A stretch of 64,000 bases of DNA from Fictibacillus norfolkensis. GTDB lineage: Bacteria; Bacillota; Bacilli; Bacillales; Fictibacillaceae. A model generated the notes under the pieces. It did no database searches, was not told the origin of the DNA, and saw nothing but the letters and a program-made list of their open reading frames with translations. The DNA is taken from positions 248,001 to 312,000 of the forward strand of contig NZ_JACSQM010000004.1 in the NCBI RefSeq assembly GCF_014836645.1, in the 5' to 3' direction. Position 1 is the first letter of the stretch. Each line of letters begins with the position of its first letter. Below are positions 8,588 to 16,544 of this stretch, piece by piece. The position numbers were made by a program, and so were the translations under genes.

Positions 8588-9496
8588 ATGCCTAGTGAAG
8601 GGAAATATAACATTAAAGCGGTTTCGAAGATGCTCGGCATTCAAGCAGGAACTTTAAGAGCTTGGGAAAGACGCTATTCAATTGTAAAGCCGAACAGAAA
8701 TGAAGCTGGCCACCGACTTTACACCGACGAGCAAGTTTACATACTGAAATGGCTAGTGAATAAAGTAAATCAAGGTTTTACGATCAGTCAAGCGGTTGAC
8801 GTTGCCCAAAATGGGGAACTTTATAAAGAAGCAGCTCCTTTTTCCATTGAAAATACGGATCGTGCGGCTGAAATGGGTAATTTAATATTAGATGCTCTAT
8901 TATCCTTTCAAGAAAAGAAAGCAAACGATCTTTTAAGCCAAGCCTTCAGCATGTATAATTTGGAAAAAGTCATTATTGATATTTTGGGTACATTATTAGT
9001 ACGCGTAGGACACCTTTGGGAAGAACAGAAAATTACTGTTGCACACGAACATTTTACTTCATCCTTTTTACGCAGTAAGATTGGACAACTTATTCAATGG
9101 CTTCCATCTGATCCATATTTACCAAAGGTTATTGCTGCGTGCGGGTTGGATGAAGAGCATGAACTAGGGCTTCTGATGTTTACACTGTTTTTAAGAAGAA
9201 AAGGGTTCGAAGTTATATACTTAGGACATGGGATACCAAAACGAGACTTTGAGGTTGTGATGAAAGAAGTAGAACCTAAGATGGTATTTTTCTCATGTAC
9301 GATCGCTGAAAACTCTAAGAAAACCTTAGAGTGGGCAGACAGCTTGAAAAATGAATTTCCGAATACCGCAATTGGTGTTGGAGGTGCAGCGATCAATCAT
9401 ATCTCTTCAGAAACGCAAGAGAAGTACGAATCATTCTTAATCGGCAATACGAAGTTAGAATGGGACGACTGGATTGCTCAGAAGCTGAAAAATTAA
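8588..9496 (+). CDS. MerR-type regulator with cobalamin-binding domain (CarH/LitR-type photoreceptor)
   Basis: A 302-residue regulator. Residues 7-70 form a MerR helix-turn-helix (AGTLRAWERRY, NEAGHRLY). Residues about 90-170 form the helical bundle and 178-300 the B12-binding Rossmann domain. The bundle has the Wx9EH signature of B12 photoreceptors (W144, E154, H155). The second domain has ExHxxG (E189, H191, G194), where H191 would be the lower cobalt ligand. Members bind adenosylcobalamin and DNA in the dark and release DNA in light, usually controlling carotenoid or photolyase genes. None is nearby. The ATG follows GGAGGA at 7 bases. The gene is not part of the B. subtilis order here. Confidence 0.8.
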   Translation: MPSEGKYNIKAVSKMLGIQAGTLRAWERRYSIVKPNRNEAGHRLYTDEQVYILKWLVNKVNQGFTISQAVDVAQNGELYKEAAPFSIENTDRAAEMGNLILDALLSFQEKKANDLLSQAFSMYNLEKVIIDILGTLLVRVGHLWEEQKITVAHEHFTSSFLRSKIGQLIQWLPSDPYLPKVIAACGLDEEHELGLLMFTLFLRRKGFEVIYLGHGIPKRDFEVVMKEVEPKMVFFSCTIAENSKKTLEWADSLKNEFPNTAIGVGGAAINHISSETQEKYESFLIGNTKLEWDDWIAQKLKN

Positions 9497-9596
9497 CATA
9501 GGTTTTAAAATTTGTTGGATGTTTATCACCAACTTTTTGCAAACTCATATAATTGATATTAAGACATAATAGCGCCGATCGTAAGGGGGACCAGAG

Positions 9597-10187
9597 ATGC
9601 GGGTAGAACGGTTAACCTATAACAAAATAAAAATCTTCCTAACTTTTGATGATCTGAATGAACGTGGTATTTCCAAGGAAGAAATATGGCAGGATATCCC
9701 AAAAGTTCATCAGCTTTTCCGTGACATGATGACTGAGGCTGATGATGAAGTAGGATTCAAAGCTGATGGTCCTATTGCGGTTGAAGTTTTTTCACTTCCA
9801 GCTCAAGGTATGGTCGTAATTGTTACTAAAGGAATAAACGAGTATGAACTTGAAGAAGAATATGATGAAGATTATATAGAGATGCAAGTTACGTTAGATG
9901 AGAACGATGAGATTTTCTACGAGTTTTCGTCTTTCGAAGACGTTATTTTACTTGCAAAACGCCTTCATTCTTTAGAGATTAAAGGTGGCACTCTGTATTC
10001 GTTTAATAATCACTTCTACTTAAAGTTTGAAGAAAATGAGGTACAGCCAGTAGACCTCGATCTGTTCATTGCTCTTCTTGCTGAGTTCGGAAGCTCCTCG
10101 ACGATTACGAGCTATCGAGTTATTGAGTATGGAAAAGAATTAATGAAGTCCGATGCAATAAGCGAACTGTACCGTTATTTTAAGTAA
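9597..10187 (+). CDS. mecB: MecA-family adaptor protein MecB (YpbH)
   Basis: A 196-residue adaptor of the MecA family, which hands substrates such as regulators to the ClpC unfoldase. The N-terminal domain (MRVERLTYNKIKIFLTFDDL) and the C-terminal ClpC-binding domain are joined by a highly acidic linker. The position next to the ypb genes matches MecB (YpbH) rather than MecA. The substrates of this copy cannot be read from sequence. Confidence 0.85.
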   Translation: MRVERLTYNKIKIFLTFDDLNERGISKEEIWQDIPKVHQLFRDMMTEADDEVGFKADGPIAVEVFSLPAQGMVVIVTKGINEYELEEEYDEDYIEMQVTLDENDEIFYEFSSFEDVILLAKRLHSLEIKGGTLYSFNNHFYLKFEENEVQPVDLDLFIALLAEFGSSSTITSYRVIEYGKELMKSDAISELYRYFK

Positions 10188-10735
10188 CTGCAAAAGAGAG
10201 GGGCGCAAATTTTTGCGTCCTTATTTATTTGGAAAAGACTCTTTTCTAAGCGATTTTTTTAGAGATTGTTTCTTTTAAATTCTTGCCTCCCTTGAAAGTT
10301 GATTGTAGTGCAAGGTGGGAGACTCCTGTGGGACAGGCGGGCAGTTCGAAAAGTGGAAGTGGCTCGTTCAGCTCCGACAAGCAAAAGGTGAATGAGCAAG
10401 GAAGGCGCACTTTGCCTTCTGGATCATTTAGCTTTTGACCTCGAGGGGCTAGCCACTGTAACTAGAAAGATGAGACACTTAAAGTGAAACTTACCAATGT
10501 GGCTCACCGCCTGCCCCACGGAAAGCGAGCACCTGGAACGGAAATCAACTACTCTTATAGTGCAACACTATTTAAATAAAAGATTGAACATAAACGAAAA
10601 TGTCATATATATATCATTGTGAATTTAGAGACAAAACGTGTTATGATTATTAATATTTTTTACATCCACTGAACCGATATGACGGCAGGGAATATAATAT
10701 ATACATAAACTTTTGGGCTAGGAGTGACCATTAAG
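10188..10735. other. Intergenic region mecB-ddl
   Basis: This 548-bp gap contains a hairpin after mecB at 10201-10220 (GGGCGCAAA/TTTGCGTCC, weak T run). It also contains the longest copy of the dispersed palindromic repeat (10298-10550) and an AT-rich ddl upstream region. No open reading frame with a plausible start was seen. Confidence 0.7.
10298..10550 (+). repeat. Dispersed imperfect-palindromic repeat, copy 1 (long variant)
   Basis: It begins GTTGATTG, runs through GGGAGACTCCTGTGGGACAG and ends GAAAGCGAGCACCTGG...AATCAACT. The two ends are reverse complements in part. About 110 bp of extra sequence lies between the arms compared with copy 3. The same family recurs at 18866, 21438, 27139 and 59541. 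Confidence 0.85.
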
Positions 10736-11653
10736 ATGAAAATAGCAGTATTATATGGCGGTGTTTCTGCTGAGAGAGAAGTATCCTTATCAACAGGAAA
10801 GCAGATCATCTCTGCTCTTGAAAGCAAAGGTCATGAAGTAACAGGAATTGACTTTCATCCCTCTCGACTTAAAGATTTGCTAGAACTTGAAGCTGACATT
10901 GTATTTTTAGGACTTCATGGAAAGTATGGAGAAGATGGAAGGTTACAAGGTCTTTTAGACATGATGGAAATTCCTTACGTAGGTTCAGGTGCACTAGCAT
11001 CAGGAATCGCTATGGATAAGGCTAAATCCAAACAGTTCTTTAAAGAAGCAAACATCCATATCGCAAAAGAGAAAGTTCTTTATAGAAAGTCTTATGATGA
11101 GAACCAGTTGGAACTCTCTTTTGATTTTCCCGCAGTAGTAAAGCCGAATAGAGAAGGATCAACAATCGGTCTTACTATCGCTCAAAATCATGATGAACTA
11201 TTAAAAGGAATCGCTGAAGCATTTCTTCATGACGATACGATTCTCGTTGAACAATTCGTAAGCGGGAAAGAGGTTACCGTAGCTGTTATGGGGGAACATA
11301 ACAACTACAAAGCTCTTCCTGTTGTAGAGATCGAGCCTAAGAATGCTTTTTATGACTATGAGTCTAAGTACGCAGAAGGTGGAAGTATTCACTATGTTCC
11401 TGCAAGACTTGATGAGAGCACAACGGCAAAATTGCAAAAACAAGCCGTACTTGCTCATGAAGTTTTAGGCTGCGAAGTGTATTCGCGTGTTGATTTTATT
11501 GTTCCGCACGACGGTTCAGAACCTGTTATCTTGGAAGTAAACACATTACCAGGCATGACGCCGACAAGTTTGTTTCCAGATGCGGCTAAAGAAATAGGAA
11601 TGGACTATCCTTCAATGATTGAAAAATTAATCGAGCTATCTTTAAAAAAGTAA
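10736..11653 (+). CDS. ddl: D-alanine--D-alanine ligase
   Basis: A 305-residue ATP-grasp ligase that joins two D-alanines for peptidoglycan precursors. It has GGVSAEREVSLSTG at the N-terminus, GLHGKYGEDG, the ATP-grasp segments KPNREGSTIG and EQFVSGKEVTV, and LEVNTLPGMTPTSLFP at the end. A tyrosine in YESKYAEGG suggests the ordinary D-Ala-D-Ala type rather than D-Ala-D-Lac. The ATG at 10736 has AGGAG 11 bases upstream. In B. subtilis ddl lies elsewhere, so this is a lineage-specific placement. Confidence 0.93.
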   Translation: MKIAVLYGGVSAEREVSLSTGKQIISALESKGHEVTGIDFHPSRLKDLLELEADIVFLGLHGKYGEDGRLQGLLDMMEIPYVGSGALASGIAMDKAKSKQFFKEANIHIAKEKVLYRKSYDENQLELSFDFPAVVKPNREGSTIGLTIAQNHDELLKGIAEAFLHDDTILVEQFVSGKEVTVAVMGEHNNYKALPVVEIEPKNAFYDYESKYAEGGSIHYVPARLDESTTAKLQKQAVLAHEVLGCEVYSRVDFIVPHDGSEPVILEVNTLPGMTPTSLFPDAAKEIGMDYPSMIEKLIELSLKK

Positions 11654-11750
11654 TATCAGAATGTGTAAGAATCGAAATGAATGTGAGCTCCACCTCTTTA
11701 ACGGGGTGGGGAATACATAATAAAGGCAGAGGACATGCCGTGTAGGTATA

Positions 11751-11767
11751 TTGGCAGAAAATTAGCT
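11751..11767 (+). promoter_or_regulatory. Candidate sigma-L (sigma-54) -24/-12 promoter of the glutamate dehydrogenase gene
   Basis: TTGGCAG and TAGCT place GG (11753-11754) and GC (11765-11766) exactly 10 bases apart, close to the TGGCAC-N5-TTGCT pattern. Two positions deviate. B. subtilis rocG is SigL-dependent, which makes the site plausible. Confidence 0.3.
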
Positions 11768-11791
11768 ATTTTCTCAACAGTCCGTGACTTA

Positions 11792-11805
11792 AGAAAGCGT
11801 TTACT
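11792..11805. promoter_or_regulatory. cre-like CcpA site upstream of gudB
   Basis: AGAAAGCGTTTACT matches the cre core (GAAAGCGTTTAC) with changes only at the two ends. It lies just downstream of the candidate sigma-L promoter, a repressing position like that known for rocG. Confidence 0.4.
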
Positions 11806-11913
11806 TTTTAGGTGGAAATCACTAATTTTCTCTTCTCTTTGCTTATGCAAAGGTGTATACTGACGATGAAGCTTGACTAAACTCTAGAGGTGACGAATAT
11901 GGGAGGTAAACAA

Positions 11914-13197
11914 ATGACAGCCCAAAATAACACAGACCAAAAATCCGACAACCAACACGAAAATGACAATGTACTCCAATCCACGCAATCCGTAATCGCG
12001 GATGCGCTCGATAAATTAGGATACTCTTCCGAAGTTTATGAGTTATTAAAAGAACCGATTCGTATGTTGACAGTTCGAATCCCGGTTAAGATGGATGACG
12101 GAAGTACTAAGATTTTTACAGGATATCGTGCCCAGCATAATGATGCTGTTGGTCCAACTAAGGGCGGCGTTCGTTTTCATCCGAATGTATCAGAAACAGA
12201 AGTAAAAGCGCTATCAATCTGGATGAGCTTAAAAGCAGGAATTGTAGATCTGCCATACGGTGGAGGAAAAGGCGGAATCATTTGTGATCCGCGTACAATG
12301 TCATTCAGAGAACTTGAAAGATTAAGCCGTGGCTACGTAAGAGCGATCAGTCAGATAGTAGGACCGACTAAAGACATTCCAGCTCCAGACGTATTTACAA
12401 ACTCACAGATCATGGCTTGGATGATGGACGAGTACAGCAGAATTAGAGAGTTTGATTCTCCTGGATTTATCACAGGGAAACCACTTGTTCTTGGTGGATC
12501 TCATGGCCGTGAAACAGCAACCGCTAAAGGTGTTACGATCTGTATTCGTGAAGCAGCAGTAAAAAAAGGTATCCAGCTTGAAGGTGCTCGTGTAGTCGTT
12601 CAAGGATTCGGTAACGCTGGAAGTTTCCTTGCAAAATTCATGCACGATGCTGGTGCAAAAGTAATCGCGATCTCAGATGCGTATGGTGGTCTGTTTGATC
12701 CAGAAGGATTAGATATCGATTATCTGCTTGAGCGTCGTGATAGCTTTGGAACAGTAACTAAGCTATTCAAAGATACGATAACAAATCAAGAGCTTTTAGA
12801 GCTTGATTGTGATATTTTAGTACCTGCAGCAATTGAAAATCAAATTACTGAAAAGAATGCACACCAGATCAAAGCTTCGATCGTTGTTGAAGCAGCGAAC
12901 GGGCCAACTACACTTGAAGCGACTAGAATCTTATCTGAAAGAGGAATTCTGTTAGTTCCAGACGTATTAGCAAGTGCTGGTGGAGTAACCGTATCTTACT
13001 TTGAGTGGGTGCAAAACAACCAAGGTTATTATTGGACAGAAGAAGAAGTAGAAGAAAAGCTTGAACGGGTAATGGTAAAATCGTTTGAGACGGTCTATAC
13101 AACAGCCATGAACAGAAAAGTAAACATGAGACTAGCCGCTTATATGGTTGGTGTTCGTAAGATGGCTGAAGCATCACGCTTCAGAGGCTGGATTTAA
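11914..13197 (+). CDS. gudB: NAD-specific glutamate dehydrogenase (GudB/RocG family)
   Basis: A 427-residue catabolic glutamate dehydrogenase that converts glutamate to 2-oxoglutarate and ammonium. It has the catalytic PYGGGKGG segment, DIPAPDVFT and the NAD-binding GFGNAGSF motif, and is the usual length. The ATG at 11914 has GGGAGG 7 bases upstream. Synteny with ypdA favours gudB. The segment EVKALSIWM has the Val-Lys-Ala triplet only once, so the inactivating nine-base duplication of laboratory B. subtilis gudB is not present. Upstream cre- and sigma-L-like elements suggest rocG-like control. Confidence 0.9.
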   Translation: MTAQNNTDQKSDNQHENDNVLQSTQSVIADALDKLGYSSEVYELLKEPIRMLTVRIPVKMDDGSTKIFTGYRAQHNDAVGPTKGGVRFHPNVSETEVKALSIWMSLKAGIVDLPYGGGKGGIICDPRTMSFRELERLSRGYVRAISQIVGPTKDIPAPDVFTNSQIMAWMMDEYSRIREFDSPGFITGKPLVLGGSHGRETATAKGVTICIREAAVKKGIQLEGARVVVQGFGNAGSFLAKFMHDAGAKVIAISDAYGGLFDPEGLDIDYLLERRDSFGTVTKLFKDTITNQELLELDCDILVPAAIENQITEKNAHQIKASIVVEAANGPTTLEATRILSERGILLVPDVLASAGGVTVSYFEWVQNNQGYYWTEEEVEEKLERVMVKSFETVYTTAMNRKVNMRLAAYMVGVRKMAEASRFRGWI

Positions 13198-13217
13198 ATT
13201 TTTGCAAACTCATACCA

Positions 13218-13252
13218 AATCTCCTATCATATGATGATAGGAGATTTTTTTT
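13218..13252 (+). terminator. Terminator of gudB
   Basis: AATCTCCTATCAT and ATGATAGGAGATT form a perfect 13-bp stem with a 3-base loop, followed by eight T. Confidence 0.9.
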
Positions 13253-13291
13253 GGCATGCTAAGAAAATGAATAACAGTGTTCTTTGGAGTG

Positions 13292-14293
13292 ATGAAAAAA
13301 GTGAATATAGACGTTTGCATTATTGGTGGAGGGCCATGCGGATTGGCAGCAGCTCTTGCACTACAGAAAAAAGGAATCTCGTATTGTGTAATTGAAAAGG
13401 GAAACGTAGTTAACACCATCTATCAATATCCAACACATCAGACATTTTTTAGTTCTAGTGAAAAACTCGAGATCGGTAACTTTCCTTTCGTTCATGAACA
13501 AAGAAAGCCGAAGAGGATTCACGCTTTAACGTATTATCGTGAAGTGGTAAAGAGGAATCATCTTCAAGTTCGAACATTTGAAAAAGCAAAATCGGTCACC
13601 AAACAATCTGATGGAACGTTCAAGATCGGAACAATCAATCGTAAAGGTGAAACGATTAATTACGATGCCAAATATGTCATCATCGCAACAGGATATTATG
13701 ATAACCCAAATCGATTGAACATCGAGGGAGAAGACCTGCCTCATGTTCATCATTATTTTAAAGAAGGTCATCCTTATTATGACCTAGATGTTGCAGTGAT
13801 CGGCGGGAAAAATTCTGCGATCGATGCCGCGCTAGAACTGCAAAAATCAGGTGCGCGTCCTCACGTCTTCTACAGAGGCAGTACTTATTCACCTAGCATC
13901 AAACCATGGGTACTCCCAGAATTTGAAGCATGTGTAAAGACAGGCAGTATTAAGATGACTTTTGATGCTTGTGTGAACAAAATAACGGAAGATGGCATGT
14001 ATGTGACGGAAGGGAACAATAAGTCTCAAATATATTATCCGTTTCAAGGTGTGTTTGCCATGATAGGCTATCACCCCGACCACTCGTTCTTATCAAAGAT
14101 GGGAGTGGGAATCGATGAAGAAACCGGACGTCCTTCGTTTACCGAAGAAACGATGGAAACAAATGTTGAAAGTCTATTTATCGCAGGTGTTATTGCTGCA
14201 GGTAACAATGCGAATGAAATTTTTATAGAAAATGGAAGGTTTCACGGTGAAGTGATCGCTGAAACTATAGAGAAACGAAAAAAGAACCGATAA
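13292..14293 (+). CDS. ypdA: Bacilliredoxin reductase YpdA (Bdr)
   Basis: A 333-residue FAD/NADPH-dependent reductase that reduces bacillithiol disulfide and supports bacilliredoxin recycling. It has the FAD motif IIGGGPCGLAAA, the family segment YPTHQTFFSSSEKLEIG, ATGYYDNPN, the NADPH-binding VIGGKNSAIDAA and a C-terminal AGVIAAGNNANEIFIENG. The start is ATG 13292 or GTG 13301. GGAG at 13285 is close to the first and about 11 bases from the second. Bacillithiol genes bshA and bshB1 are also in this window. Confidence 0.88.
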   Translation: MKKVNIDVCIIGGGPCGLAAALALQKKGISYCVIEKGNVVNTIYQYPTHQTFFSSSEKLEIGNFPFVHEQRKPKRIHALTYYREVVKRNHLQVRTFEKAKSVTKQSDGTFKIGTINRKGETINYDAKYVIIATGYYDNPNRLNIEGEDLPHVHHYFKEGHPYYDLDVAVIGGKNSAIDAALELQKSGARPHVFYRGSTYSPSIKPWVLPEFEACVKTGSIKMTFDACVNKITEDGMYVTEGNNKSQIYYPFQGVFAMIGYHPDHSFLSKMGVGIDEETGRPSFTEETMETNVESLFIAGVIAAGNNANEIFIENGRFHGEVIAETIEKRKKNR

Positions 14294-14315
14294 CGTTTGT
14301 GTTATCGGTTTTTTT
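14285..14315 (+). terminator. Terminator of ypdA
   Basis: AACCGATAAC and GTTATCGGTT pair around a 6-base loop and are followed by a T run. The hairpin overlaps the stop codon. Confidence 0.85.
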
Positions 14316-14375
14316 GTATGATTGTCGACTGTTGTTTGCCACTATGGAGGGTATAAACAAGATTAAACATGTCAC

Positions 14376-14480
14376 TTATTGTCGACTCGCTGATATAGTG
14401 GTGAAACTCGCGGGATTAACGCAAAAACTCGCGGAATTATGTCCAGAATTTCTTGAATAAATTTGAAAATTTCAGGGATT
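14376..14480 (-). repeat. 21-bp periodic array A (5 units, minus orientation)
   Basis: Read on the minus strand, five consecutive 21-bp units start with AAT(C/T)CC- or TATTC-like bases. Two carry the CCGCGAG core, two are degenerate, and the last is the terminal unit ATATCAGCGAGTCGACA plus four bases. The period is exactly 21 throughout. The array lies between ypdA and ansA. Confidence 0.8.
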
Positions 14481-14561
14481 ATTTAGTTTTATACCCCTCC
14501 AGGTATCATTAGATATTCAATTTTTGGGGCTAATCTGTGTCTTTTATCAATATTTAATCCG

Positions 14562-15530
14562 TTATTGCAGAAAAAGTCGCTGCAACTGATGAGGTTCACT
14601 CGTGTTTTCAAGCGCAATCATTAGTTTTAATCTTGCTTTTTGTCCGTTTAAACCGTTTGAGAAGATCGCACCGATTTCTTTTAAGTGCTTTCCTCCACCC
14701 TCATAAGAGTAGATGTCTTGAGCAATTCCGTTGAAACATCTTGATACAAGTACGACAGGTATTCCGTTAGAAATGAGTTCTTTTATTGCAGGCACTGTTG
14801 CAGGAGGCAAGTTCCCTTGACCTAATGCTTCTATGACGACGCCATCTGCTGAATTTGTTGCCGCTTGGATCAAATTACCGTCCATGCCTGCATATGCTTT
14901 AAGTAAAATGACGTTCTTAGAAAAGTTCTTCACATGAAAAAAATCTGAACGAATCGGTGTGTGATGGAACAGAACTCCTCGTTTTGTTACGATACCGATT
15001 GGTCCATATTGAGGACTCTGGAATGTCGCGATGTTGCTCGTGTGCGTCTTTGTAACATTTTTTGCAGCGTGGATCTCGTCGTTAAACACAACAAGTGTTC
15101 CTTTGCCTAATGATTGATCTTCACAGGCAACTCGTACAGATGAGATCAGGTTGTATGGTCCATCTGAACCGTGTTCGTTACTTGATCGCATTGCGCCCGT
15201 AACAATCACTGGAATTGATGTTTGCAGAACGAGATCTAATACATAAGCCGTTTCTTCGAGCGTGTCTGTTCCATGAGTGATGACGATTCCATCGAATTGA
15301 TCAGAATTTGTTTGTGTAGTAATATATTGCGCTAACTCCAGCATATGGGAAGGAGTTACATGAGGAGATGGCAGATTTACATAATTTTTCACTGTTATTT
15401 CTGCTAGATCAGACAGTTCTCTGAGGGTCGCCTCTAGTGGGTGAGTTTCCTTCGTATTAACTCCGCCAGTGGATTTGTTCTCTTCCATAGCGATCGTGCC
15501 GCCAGTATGAATCAATAATATCTTTTTCAA
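14562..15530 (-). CDS. ansA: L-asparaginase type I (AnsA)
   Basis: A 322-residue asparaginase that hydrolyses asparagine to aspartate and ammonium. It has both threonine active-site motifs, HTGGTIAM near the N-terminus and ITHGTDTLEET around residue 90, and the later GAMRSSNEHGSDG. There is no signal peptide, so it is the cytoplasmic type. A minus-strand AAGGAGGGCG site precedes the start. It diverges from prsW. No clear hairpin terminator follows; array A lies downstream. Confidence 0.93.
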   Translation of the reverse strand: MKKILLIHTGGTIAMEENKSTGGVNTKETHPLEATLRELSDLAEITVKNYVNLPSPHVTPSHMLELAQYITTQTNSDQFDGIVITHGTDTLEETAYVLDLVLQTSIPVIVTGAMRSSNEHGSDGPYNLISSVRVACEDQSLGKGTLVVFNDEIHAAKNVTKTHTSNIATFQSPQYGPIGIVTKRGVLFHHTPIRSDFFHVKNFSKNVILLKAYAGMDGNLIQAATNSADGVVIEALGQGNLPPATVPAIKELISNGIPVVLVSRCFNGIAQDIYSYEGGGKHLKEIGAIFSNGLNGQKARLKLMIALENTSEPHQLQRLFLQ

Positions 15531-15621
15531 GTTTAACGCCCTCCTTATTCTTCGTGTTCGCTATTCCACTTCTTAAAATATCATGTTACGATATAAAAAA
15601 ACAGTAGAAAAGAGGCAGGAC

Positions 15622-16302
15622 ATGCTAGCTGTAATTTCTGCAGCGGTGGCTCCGGCTATTGCTCTATTATCCTTTTTTTATCTAAAAGATAAATATGAGA
15701 CCGAACCATTATCATTGGTGGTCAAAGTATATATATTTGGTGTTCTTCTCGTCTTTCCAATCATGGTTATTCAGTTTGGAATCAATGAAGAGATGAACGT
15801 ACCTTCCTTTGTTGAGGCTTTTTTTGTTAGTGGTACATTAGAAGAGTTCTTCAAATGGTTCTTAGTGTTCTATGGAGCTTATCTTCACGAAGAGTTCAAC
15901 GAGCCATATGATGGTATCGTGTATGCAACAGCGCTGTCTTTAGGATTTGCATCTTTAGAAAACATCTTTTATCTCTACACGTTTGGGATTGAAGAAGCGT
16001 TGGTCAGAGCACTTCTGCCTGTAAGTGGTCATGCTTTGTTCGGAGTGATCATGGGCTTTTATTTAGGGAAAGGGAAGTTTTCAACAGGAAGAAGGAAGAA
16101 GATCTACCTTACTCTGTCACTCCTTCTACCGGTTGTTTTACACGGTACGTTCAACTTCTTGTTAGTATCCAGCACAAAATATATTTTCTTCTATATGTTC
16201 CCATTTATGATTTTCTTATGGTGGTTCGCTCTTCGGAAAGTAAGAATCGCCAACACGGCTATAACTCCATACACAAATCCAGATGCGAAGACCGGAATAT
16301 AA
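15622..16302 (+). CDS. prsW: Intramembrane protease PrsW
   Basis: A 226-residue multi-pass membrane protease. In B. subtilis PrsW (YpdC) makes the site-1 cut in the anti-sigma-W factor RsiW and so activates the envelope-stress regulon. Family motifs are SGTLEEFFKWF (the EExxK motif), GFASLENIFYL and PVSGHALFGVIMGFYLGKG. The ATG at 15622 follows AGGCAGGA and matches the B. subtilis N-terminus; an upstream ATG at 15583 would add 13 charged residues. Its location between ansA and sleB is conserved. Confidence 0.9.
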   Translation: MLAVISAAVAPAIALLSFFYLKDKYETEPLSLVVKVYIFGVLLVFPIMVIQFGINEEMNVPSFVEAFFVSGTLEEFFKWFLVFYGAYLHEEFNEPYDGIVYATALSLGFASLENIFYLYTFGIEEALVRALLPVSGHALFGVIMGFYLGKGKFSTGRRKKIYLTLSLLLPVVLHGTFNFLLVSSTKYIFFYMFPFMIFLWWFALRKVRIANTAITPYTNPDAKTGI

Positions 16303-16315
16303 CCGGTCTTCTTTT
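16284..16315 (+). terminator. Terminator overlapping the prsW stop codon
   Basis: GAAGACCGG and CCGGTCTTC flank a 7-base loop that contains the stop codon. TTTTA follows. Confidence 0.75.
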
Positions 16316-16465
16316 ATTTCACTATCAGAAAGTATAACTTGTTAGCACGATGTCATTCGAAGTGGCAACAAGTTAAGGTAGATAGTATAAGCGCAACTAA
16401 GGCAGACCTGAAGAGCTTGGCGTCAGCCAAATTTTCTTTATTGTGAACCATGAGTCTTTGAAAGC

Positions 16466-16495
16466 TGAATAAAAAAAAACAGATTACAAATGATA
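16466..16495 (+). promoter_or_regulatory. Candidate forespore (sigma-G) promoter of sleB-ypeB
   Basis: TGAATA (16466-16471) matches the sigma-G -35 consensus. After 17 bp AATGATA partly matches CATACTA. sleB-ypeB is forespore-expressed in B. subtilis, which supports the assignment. Confidence 0.45.
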
Positions 16496-16544
16496 TCTGT
16501 ATAACATGAAAATGGAGATTAAAATACAGGAGGCTTACTTTCTC

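Noticed and set aside
11914..13197. Cryptic gudB with the nine-base duplication known from laboratory B. subtilis
   Set aside because: The Val-Lys-Ala triplet occurs only once in EVKALSIWM, so the enzyme should be active.
13202..13276. Small RNA gene between gudB and ypdA
   Set aside because: The only structure is a standard terminator right after the gudB stop codon, with no promoter in front of it.
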